Below, one piece after another: positions 1 to 4,794 of a DNA stretch of 5,025 nucleotides; the first letter of the stretch is position 1; each line of letters opens with the position of its first letter. The stretch is from an uncultured Coriobacteriales bacterium (GTDB taxonomy: Bacteria; Actinomycetota; Coriobacteriia; Coriobacteriales; UMGS124). Location: the NCBI GenBank assembly GCA_903789505.1, contig CAIFEU010000173.1, positions 1-5,025 on the forward strand. Direction: 5' to 3'. Made by a program: the position numbers and the translations under genes. The notes under the pieces were generated by a model. That model did not search any database and was not told the DNA's origin. It saw only the letters and a list, made by a program, of their open reading frames with translations.

Positions 1-239
1 GAGCTGACGAACGCCGGGCGCAGGCCGCACGCGGGCCTCAGGCGCGCCGCCGCCTGCGCCTCGGGGGGCGTCAGCCGGTCGAAGGGACCGGCGGCGGCCT
101 CCCCCGGGGGCGGCGGGGCGGGGGCGGCCGCGCCCCCCGCCGGGGGGGGGCTGTAGCCCCCGGGGGCCCCCGGGCCCCCGGGGGGGCCCCCCACGACCGC
201 GACCGCGCCGCGCGCCTGTGCGTGCGGCGACGACGTCAC
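1..239 (-). CDS. N-terminal part of an unidentified leftward gene (runs off the window edge)
   Basis: A stop-free frame of 79 complete codons reads leftward from a GTG at 239-237 and leaves the window at base 1. The start is supported by GGAGGT on the minus strand (plus-strand 252-247), seven bases before the GTG, which is close to ideal. The protein begins MTSSPHAQARGAVAVV, followed by a Pro/Gly/Ala-rich, probably disordered stretch (about residues 17-50). It then changes to ordinary-looking sequence containing FDRLTPPEAQAAARLRP, likely helical and the beginning of a folded domain. I recognise no family. The Pro/Gly stretch is encoded by long C and G runs, so a sequencing or assembly error here would change the frame. 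The gene is divergent from the rhodanese-like operon and could share the intergenic control region; a regulator or a surface protein are both possible, and neither is shown. Confidence 0.5.
   Translation of the reverse strand, partial: MTSSPHAQARGAVAVVGGPPGGPGAPGGYSPPPAGGAAAPAPPPPGEAAAGPFDRLTPPEAQAAARLRPACGLRPAFVS
142..192. repeat. Long G/C homopolymer tract, self-complementary
   Basis: The tract holds a run of nine G (142-150), then after CTGTAG alternating runs: C5 (157-161), G5, C5, G3, C5, G7 (180-186) and C6 (187-192). It can fold into several alternative hairpins and, on either strand, has the multiple G runs needed for quadruplex folding. It lies inside the leftward reading frame and encodes its Pro/Gly-rich segment. 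Runs of this kind are prone to slippage in the cell and to miscounting in sequencing. Confidence 0.75.
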
Positions 240-246
240 CCGTCCG

Positions 247-252
247 ACCTCC
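247..252 (-). promoter_or_regulatory. Ribosome-binding site of the leftward gene
   Basis: The minus strand reads GGAGGT here, a six-base match to the anti-Shine-Dalgarno sequence, with a seven-base spacer to the GTG at 239-237. It is the main evidence that the leftward frame is a real gene start. Confidence 0.5.
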
Positions 253-433
253 ATGTGCCCCCCATCCCCCTAGACCGGCGCATGCCGCGACGCCCCTCCC
301 CGGGCGTGGCGGCTTCCCCATGAGCCGTGCGCGTCGCGCGCGCCCGCGGGGCGCCAAGGAGCCGTCTCGCAATGGCGTGGCAGCCCTTAGCGCGTCGCAC
401 TCCCGCGGGACGCCTGCTCGGCACGCAGGCAGC

Positions 434-464
434 ATGATAACCCTTGCCCTAGGGTCAACCCCAA
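434..464 (-). promoter_or_regulatory. Possible leftward promoter/operator, copy 1 of the 20-bp element
   Basis: On the plus strand, 440-455 reads ACCCT, six bases, then AGGGT, with the perfect palindrome CCCTAGGG at 447-454. On the minus strand it contains TTGACC (458-453), followed by TATCAT (439-434). TTGACC lies only 13 bp from TATCAT, too close for a normal -35, but TTGGGG (464-459) is exactly 19 bp from TATCAT. A 19-bp spacer containing a dyad is the layout of MerR-family-activated promoters, so this could drive the leftward gene. Bases 442-461 match 644-663 at 16 of 20 positions. Regulator identity and the direction of transcription are inferred. Confidence 0.35.
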
Positions 465-639
465 GCCCCGCGGCGAGGCGCGCGACCGTGCTCGGCGGGG
501 CGCGTCGCCCGCGTCCCGCACGCCGGCTGCCACGCCCAGCGGTCCCCCGGGCGGCATGACGCGGAGGCCCGCGACCGACCGCCGCCGAGGGGCGAGCGCT
601 CGGAAGGCGGCCCTCCCCGGCGCGATTCGGCGGCAATCC

Positions 640-670
640 TTGACCTTGCCCCAGGGGAAGCCCGTAGGGT
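640..670 (+). promoter_or_regulatory. Predicted promoter of the rightward genes with 19-bp spacer and dyad, copy 2 of the 20-bp element
   Basis: TTGACC (640-645) and TAGGGT (665-670) form a -35/-10 pair separated by 19 bp. The spacer and -35 contain a hyphenated inverted repeat centred at 652/653: CTT-N-CCC-NN-GGG-N-AAG. An over-long spacer holding a dyad is characteristic of promoters that MerR-family regulators activate by distorting DNA, and TTGACC followed by CTT is common among them. The -10 is weak, which fits an activated promoter. Transcription would start near 677, giving a leader of about 50 bases before the ATG at 726. No regulator gene is visible in the window unless the leftward partial gene encodes it. 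Confidence 0.45.
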
Positions 671-725
671 GGCACGGTCCAGGCGCCGCGCGGAGGGCGC
701 GGAGCGCCACGGGAAGGGGGGCACC

Positions 726-1532
726 ATGGGCTTCGACAGGGAGGCCGGTTCGATGACGACCCGCAGGGGGCTCGTCACGGCGGGAGCGGCGGCGCTCGCC
801 GCGGCAGGGGCGGCGGGCTGGGCGCGACGGGAGGTCGCCCGGGCGTCGTCCGCCGACGCCTCCGGGCGGGACGCCTCGGGCGAGAGGGACGGAGTCGCGC
901 CGTCGGGGCATGCGCTGACGGCGGCGGACGTCCCGGCGCCCTCCCCCGACCCCAACGACACGTTCGGGGTCGACCTCAACGTCAACGTCAAGAGCATCGA
1001 CGACTACCTGGGCATCCCCGGCGTCGCCTACCGCGACGTGCGCATGGTGTTCGACACGGCCGACTGGGGCGCGATGGGCGCAGACCCCGACCTCACGACG
1101 ACGATCGAGGGGTTCGAGGTCGTGCCCTACCCCTACCTGGCGACGCTCGAGCCCCTGCCCGTCGACGGCGCCTATGACGGAGACCACCTGTTCACGCTGG
1201 CCTGGGACGACCAGGACAGCCTCGACATCGCGAGCGCCACGCCCAACTACGCCGAGTCGATGACGGTCCTGGAGGACCTCTTCCCCCGCGACCAGCTCAT
1301 CTTCCTGATGTGCGGCGGGGGAGGCTACGCGTACATGACCAAGAAGCTGCTCGTCCACCTGGGCTGGGACGAGAGCGCCATCTACAACCTGGGCGGGCAG
1401 TGGTATTACGAGGGGAAGCACGGCGTCACGCTCATCGAGCGCGGCGGGGCGGCCGACGGCGGGGACGTCTTCGCCCTGTGGCGGGCCGACATCCCCCGGA
1501 TCGACTTCGACCTGCTCCACCCCGCGAGCTGA
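726..1532 (+). CDS. Probable Tat-exported rhodanese-like domain protein
   Basis: This encodes a 268-residue secreted or surface protein with a rhodanese fold. The N-terminus has a twin-arginine motif (TTRRGLV, Arg13-Arg14) followed by an Ala/Gly-rich hydrophobic stretch and a plausible cleavage after ARA near residue 41. There is no lipobox Cys. After a low-complexity linker to about residue 70, the folded part contains IDDYLG, a VRMVFDTADW segment and GFEVVPYPYLA. It then has the active-site region LIFLMCGGGGYAYMTKKLL with Cys196, followed by IYNLGGQWYYEG. Rhodaneses carry sulfur as a Cys persulfide. Here the sixth position of the loop is Tyr rather than the usual Arg, so thiosulfate may not be the substrate. 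The 726 start has GGAAGGGG upstream. An in-frame ATG at 753 has an equally good GGAGG at 740-744 and would give 259 residues. The gene is first in a rightward set, 53 bases before the small-protein gene. The fold is fairly sure; the reaction is unknown. Confidence 0.87.
   Translation: MGFDREAGSMTTRRGLVTAGAAALAAAGAAGWARREVARASSADASGRDASGERDGVAPSGHALTAADVPAPSPDPNDTFGVDLNVNVKSIDDYLGIPGVAYRDVRMVFDTADWGAMGADPDLTTTIEGFEVVPYPYLATLEPLPVDGAYDGDHLFTLAWDDQDSLDIASATPNYAESMTVLEDLFPRDQLIFLMCGGGGYAYMTKKLLVHLGWDESAIYNLGGQWYYEGKHGVTLIERGGAADGGDVFALWRADIPRIDFDLLHPAS
738..744 (+). promoter_or_regulatory. Alternative ribosome-binding site for the rhodanese-like gene
   Basis: AGGGAGG lies eight bases before the ATG at 753. 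It competes with the site at 711-721 that serves the ATG at 726. With the 753 start the twin arginines are residues 4-5, a normal Tat n-region length, so this start is about as likely as the longer one. Confidence 0.4.
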
Positions 1533-1585
1533 CGAGGGGGACGGCGGCAGGGCACGCGAGGACGGATATGAGAGGAGAGCGCACG

Positions 1586-1792
1586 ATGAGCAGCGAAAGC
1601 GGAGACAGCCACGCCAGCGCCGGAAGCGCGTGGAAGAAGGGTGCGGGCTCGAGCTCGCGCGACGCACGCTCCAAGTCGACCGGCCGCGTCGTCAAGGCGG
1701 GCTCGCGCAAGGCGGACTCCGCGCGCGCGTCCTCGACGGCGGCGAGCTTCTCCCTGTTCGGCGACGGCAAGTCGTCGAGCAGCAGGCGATAG
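1586..1792 (+). CDS. Small Ser-rich basic protein of 68 residues, unidentified
   Basis: The frame runs from ATG 1586 to TAG 1790-1792. AGAGGAGAG (1571-1579) is correctly spaced for this start; an in-frame ATG at 1568 lacks such a site. The translation has 21 Ser, 6 Lys, 7 Arg and only 5 acidic residues, so it is strongly basic. It has no signal peptide, membrane segment or Cys. The sequence is mostly low-complexity, with one Trp (residue 16) and a short hydrophobic island, AASFSLFGDGK (residues 52-62), before a terminal SSSSRR. It lies between the rhodanese-like gene and, 17 bases downstream, the GNAT gene, so co-transcription is likely. I recognise no family. Possible roles are an acceptor peptide for the acyl-transfer enzymes encoded next to it, a small nucleic-acid-binding protein, or a disordered partner. 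The ribosome-binding site and tight spacing argue that it is real. Confidence 0.6.
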   Translation: MSSESGDSHASAGSAWKKGAGSSSRDARSKSTGRVVKAGSRKADSARASSTAASFSLFGDGKSSSSRR

Positions 1793-1809
1793 CGGCAGGG
1801 GCCGGGCGC

Positions 1810-2571
1810 ATGGGCGGGGAGGCCGAGGGCAAGTCGGGTCGGATCGACGACGCCGCGGGGCGCGCGCGGGTCGCGGGCCCCGACGCGGCATGCGGCGCCG
1901 GCGACGAGTGCGCCGGGCGCGGGCTGCGGCTGCGCGGCTTCGACGCGCGCGTCGACGTCGAGCCGCTCTTCGAGGCCTACCTCGACCCCCGCGAGCAGGC
2001 GCTGTTCGCCACGCGCGCCCCCATCTGCGGCCTGCAGCAGTTCGACGAGTGGGTCGAGGGGCGCATGGGGTGCTTCTACCACGACTTCCGCGTGGTCGAG
2101 GCGCCGCTGCCTGCGCCGCCCGACGACGGGGGCGCCCGCGTCGGCGCGCGGCGCGGCGAGTTCGCCGGGTTCGTCTACTCATACGACTACAGCGAGGGCG
2201 ACCAGCGCTGCAACGTCTGCCTGTACCTGACGCGGCGCTGGCGCGCCACGGGCGCGGCGGGCAGGGTGGCGTCGACGTTCCTCGACGAGCTGTTCGCCTA
2301 CTACCCGCTGCGCAAGGTCTACCTCTACGTCTACGACTACAACCGCGCCAGCCTCGAGAGCGACCTGCAGGCGGGGTTCGTGGAGGAGGGGCTGCTGCGT
2401 GGGTATCGCTACTACGACGGGCGCTGGTGGGACTGCCACGTGCTCGCGATGACGCGCGAGGCGTTCCGCGCCCGGCTCGCCCGCTTCAGCGACCTGGGCA
2501 GGGTGGTCCCGCCCGACCCCTTGCCCGGCGGCGCGTGCGGTGGTTCGAGCGGGCAAGGGTGCGCGCGATGA
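1810..2571 (+). CDS. GNAT-family N-acyltransferase
   Basis: The product, 253 residues from ATG 1810, has GCAGGGG about eight bases upstream. The first 35 or so residues are Gly/Ala/Asp-rich and probably disordered. The rest fits the GNAT fold: an N-terminal helical part (DVEPLFEAYLDPREQALF), a central strand FAGFVYSYDY, a strand CNVCLYL, and an acyl-CoA/pantetheine-binding loop with its helix at 142-151 (RRWRATGAAG, the R/Q-x-x-G-x-G/A motif). The typical late motif follows, with Asn178, SLESDLQAGFVEEGLLRG and then YYDGRWWDCHVLAMT, as in RimJ/RimL-like members. GNAT enzymes move an acyl group from CoA, or in some cases from a carrier protein, to an amine. The stop overlaps the next start (ATGA at 2568-2571), so it is translationally coupled to an acyl ligase and an acyl carrier protein. 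This suggests the donor is the acyl-carrier thioester rather than acetyl-CoA. The acceptor is unknown. Confidence 0.87.
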   Translation: MGGEAEGKSGRIDDAAGRARVAGPDAACGAGDECAGRGLRLRGFDARVDVEPLFEAYLDPREQALFATRAPICGLQQFDEWVEGRMGCFYHDFRVVEAPLPAPPDDGGARVGARRGEFAGFVYSYDYSEGDQRCNVCLYLTRRWRATGAAGRVASTFLDELFAYYPLRKVYLYVYDYNRASLESDLQAGFVEEGLLRGYRYYDGRWWDCHVLAMTREAFRARLARFSDLGRVVPPDPLPGGACGGSSGQGCAR

Positions 2572-4295
2572 CCGCCCCGCGGGACCGCTCCGAGCATCCC
2601 GAATACGCCGAGTACCCCGACTACCCCACGCCGGACGTCGGGTCGATCGAGGGGCTGGCGCCGTTCGCGGCGCACGCGTACGGCGACGCGAGCGCGTTCG
2701 AGCGCCCGGGCGGTGCCGCGGTGACCTACCGGCAGCTCGCGGTCGCGGTCGACCGCGTCGCGCGGCTCCTCGCGCCGCCCGGGGGAGCCACGGTGGCGCT
2801 GCGCGGCGCCGACCCCTGCCTGTTCGCGGTCGCCTTCCTCGCCTGTGCCCGGGCGGGCTGCGACGTCGTGGCGCTGGCCCCCGGCCAGAGGGCTGCCCGC
2901 GGCGTCGCGGCGCTGCGCCCCGCCGCGACCCTCGACGAGGCGGTCGTCGCCCGGGCCGTGCGCGACCTGCCGGGGGCGCTCGTCCCGCCCTCCGCCCTCG
3001 CGGCCATGGGGGCGGAGGGGTCGGACGGGCGAGCCGGGCTGGGGGGCGAAGGCGCCTGCGACGTCCCGGGTCGCGCGGGAGGTGCCCCCGCCGGCTGCGT
3101 GTGCGCGGCCGGCGGGGCGGGAGGCGGGTGCGTCGTCCTGCAGAGCTCGGGCACGACCGGCGAGCCCAAGGCGGTCGTGCTCTCGCGCGCGGGCATCCAC
3201 GCGGACATGCTCGCCGGCCTGCGCAAGTACGAGTTCGCGCGCGGGGCGCGCTACGTGGGCGTGATCCCGGTGACGCACGCGTTCGGGCTCACCTGCGACC
3301 TGCTCGCCCCGCTCGCCACCGGGGGCACGGTGTGCATACCGCGCGACCCGCGGGCGGCGCTCGCCGAGCTCGCGGGCTTCTCCCCCACCGCGCTCAACGT
3401 GCCGCCCGCCGTCGCCGAGGCGCTGCTGCGCATGGCGCGCGCCTCGGCGGGGACGGGCGGCACGGCGCGGGAGGCGCTGCGCGCGCTGACCGGCGGGCGC
3501 CTGCGCAAGATGCTCTGCGGCGGGGCGGGCCTCGCCCGTCAGACGTGCGCGGGGCTGCGGGAGCTCGGGGTCGGGGCGTTCGGCTGCTACGGGCTCACCG
3601 AGTGCGGCCCGTGCGTGTGCGTCAACCGCGACCGCCTGCACAAGGACGGCAGCTGCGGCGTGGCGCTGGGGTGCAACGAGGTCCGCATCTCGCCCACCGG
3701 CGGCCCCGTCGCCGACGCTGCCACCGGCGCCGCGCGCGACGGAGGGCGGCGCCTGCCGGGGAGACCGGGGGAGATACTCGTGCGCGGCGAGAACGTCGCC
3801 CTGGGGACCCTGGGACCGCGCGGCGAGCTCGTCCCCCTGCCCGGCGTGCGCGAGGGCGGGTGGCTGCGGACGGGCGACAGGGGCAGCCTCGACCGCGACG
3901 GCTTCCTGTGGACCCTGGGGCGCGTCGACGACCTGATCGTGCTGCCCGACGGCACGAAGCTCGACCCCGAGCCCGTCGAGCGCGAGCTCGCGCGCTGCCC
4001 CCTGATCGGGGACGCGATGGTCTTCCGCAGGGGCGACGGCCTCTGCGCGCGGCTGTACGTGCCCGACCCCTCCGACGCCGCGCGCGCCGAGGCGTTCGCC
4101 CGGCACCTGGGCGTCGACGGCGCCGCGCGCTCCGCCCTCGGCGCGCAGGACACGGGTGACGCGGGCACGCCGGGGGCGGTCGTCACCGCGGGCAACGGCG
4201 CGCTGCCGGGCCACGCCATCGCGTCGGTGGAGCTGTGCGACCGCCCGCTGCGCCGCACGGCGACCGGGAAGCCGGTGAGGCCGCATGAGGCCTGA
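2568..4295 (+). CDS. AMP-forming acyl ligase (ANL superfamily), probably acyl-ACP loading
   Basis: The 575-residue product has the full adenylate-forming enzyme layout. The phosphate-binding loop is SSGTTGEPK (193-201). His237 lies in VIPVTHAFGLT, the aromatic/His motif region of acyl ligases. YGLTECGP is at 341-348, and the ATP-ribose Asp is in TGD (435-437). The hinge is GRVDD (451-455), and the C-terminal catalytic Lys568 is in RTATGKPVRP. All key residues are present, so it should be active. It would form acyl-AMP and then a thioester; the carrier-protein gene directly downstream makes ACP the likely acceptor rather than CoA. The A4-like region has no FDxS-type Asp as in amino-acid-activating NRPS domains, which favours a fatty or aromatic acid. 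Residues 147-187 are a Gly/Ala-rich low-complexity stretch before the phosphate loop. The protein has 20 Cys, eight of them in 317-369. The start overlaps the GNAT stop by four bases and the stop overlaps the ACP start by eleven. Confidence 0.92.
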   Translation: MTAPRDRSEHPEYAEYPDYPTPDVGSIEGLAPFAAHAYGDASAFERPGGAAVTYRQLAVAVDRVARLLAPPGGATVALRGADPCLFAVAFLACARAGCDVVALAPGQRAARGVAALRPAATLDEAVVARAVRDLPGALVPPSALAAMGAEGSDGRAGLGGEGACDVPGRAGGAPAGCVCAAGGAGGGCVVLQSSGTTGEPKAVVLSRAGIHADMLAGLRKYEFARGARYVGVIPVTHAFGLTCDLLAPLATGGTVCIPRDPRAALAELAGFSPTALNVPPAVAEALLRMARASAGTGGTAREALRALTGGRLRKMLCGGAGLARQTCAGLRELGVGAFGCYGLTECGPCVCVNRDRLHKDGSCGVALGCNEVRISPTGGPVADAATGAARDGGRRLPGRPGEILVRGENVALGTLGPRGELVPLPGVREGGWLRTGDRGSLDRDGFLWTLGRVDDLIVLPDGTKLDPEPVERELARCPLIGDAMVFRRGDGLCARLYVPDPSDAARAEAFARHLGVDGAARSALGAQDTGDAGTPGAVVTAGNGALPGHAIASVELCDRPLRRTATGKPVRPHEA

Positions 4296-4794
4296 CGTCG
4301 AGGGCGCCCGGCCGACACGCGGGACGGGGGCCGCCCGCGGCGACGCGACCGCCGGCGCGCCCGGCCCCGGCGCGGGCATCGGGCAAAACGGCGGCGGCAC
4401 CGAGAACGACGAGGTCACGGCGGGCGTGGGCGAGATCCTCGCCCGGACCCGGGGGCTCGCCCGCGCGCCGCTGCTGACGGACGAGCTCGCGGCGGACCTG
4501 GGCTGCACGTCGTTCGACATGATGGTGGTCAGCGTCGAGGTCGAGCGGGCGTTCGGCGTCGTCTTCGACTTCTCCCTGATGGCCGACGCGCGCACCGTGG
4601 GCGACCTGTGCGCTGCGGTGCGCCCGATGCTGGCCGCGCCCCGGGAACGGGTCGCCGGCGCGGGTCGGCACGTCCCGGAGGCGGGGGTCGGCACGTCCTC
4701 CCCTGCCGGAAGCGTCGGCGCGGCGGGCGGCGCGCATCCCCTCGACGTGGGACCCCCGGCGGCGTCGGGCACGGCCCCGCCCGGGACGAGCTGA
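4285..4794 (+). CDS. Acyl carrier protein with low-complexity N- and C-terminal extensions
   Basis: The core (about residues 41-115) is an acyl carrier domain: a first helix, then DELAADLGCTSFDMMVVSVEVERAF in two halves around Ser76 in LGCTSFD, the 4'-phosphopantetheine attachment site, then FSLMADARTVGDLCAAV. A phosphopantetheinyl transferase must activate it, and none is encoded in the window. It would carry the acyl group made by the upstream ligase. The length of 169 residues is about twice that of a free ACP. The first 40 residues are Gly/Ala/Pro-rich, and the last 50 or so are Gly/Ala/Ser/Pro-rich with no domain character. The start ATG overlaps the ligase stop by eleven bases, with GGTGAGG just upstream, and I see no other usable start before the first helix. 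The tail contains a 14-bp direct repeat out of register with the reading frame, so it may have arisen by a small duplication. Confidence 0.85.
   Translation: MRPDVEGARPTRGTGAARGDATAGAPGPGAGIGQNGGGTENDEVTAGVGEILARTRGLARAPLLTDELAADLGCTSFDMMVVSVEVERAFGVVFDFSLMADARTVGDLCAAVRPMLAAPRERVAGAGRHVPEAGVGTSSPAGSVGAAGGAHPLDVGPPAASGTAPPGTS
4662..4698 (+). repeat. 14-bp direct repeat in the ACP tail, 23-bp period
   Basis: GGGTCGGCACGTCC occurs at 4662-4675 and again at 4685-4698. The 23-bp offset is not a multiple of three, so the two copies are read in different frames (first as part of AGRHVPE, then GVGTSS). It looks like a partial tandem duplication that may have shifted the downstream frame of the carrier-protein tail. 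Confidence 0.7.

Larger units (their letters stand above)
240..639. other. Divergent intergenic region, no convincing gene
   Basis: About 400 bases separate the leftward gene start from the predicted rightward promoter. Open frames on both strands give Arg/Pro/Ala-rich translations without domain character and without good ribosome-binding sites, so I call no gene. The notable content is the palindromic element at 442-461 with TTGACC on its minus strand. The region also has the few AT-containing stretches in the window, such as ATGATAACCC near 434-443, as expected of promoter DNA. Confidence 0.55.

Noticed and set aside
236..424. 62-codon minus-strand frame ending in a GTGA overlap with the leftward gene
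   Set aside because: The overlap would suit coupling, but the translation is Arg-rich low complexity and I see no good ribosome-binding site for its GTG. Kept only as a remote possibility.
218..559. Plus-strand 113-codon frame in the intergenic region
   Set aside because: It is Pro/Arg/Ala-rich, has no motif and no ribosome-binding site, and overlaps the leftward gene start and the palindromic element.
669..725. GTG at 669 as the start of the rhodanese-like gene
   Set aside because: It overlaps the predicted -10 box, has no ribosome-binding site, and would put a long Arg-rich stretch before the Tat motif.
387..1667. Long open frame on the minus strand opposite the rhodanese-like gene
   Set aside because: The translation shows Val/Asp/Arg-rich antisense composition and no motif, while the plus strand encodes a recognisable rhodanese-like domain.
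1641..2567. Upstream extension of the ligase frame
   Set aside because: The extension is Arg-rich nonsense lying over the GNAT gene. The ATG at 2568 within ATGA gives a normal-length ligase.
2540..4159. Plus-strand open frame of 539 codons overlapping the ligase gene
   Set aside because: The translation is overwhelmingly Arg, a typical out-of-frame reading of GC-rich codons. The ligase frame has all ANL motifs.
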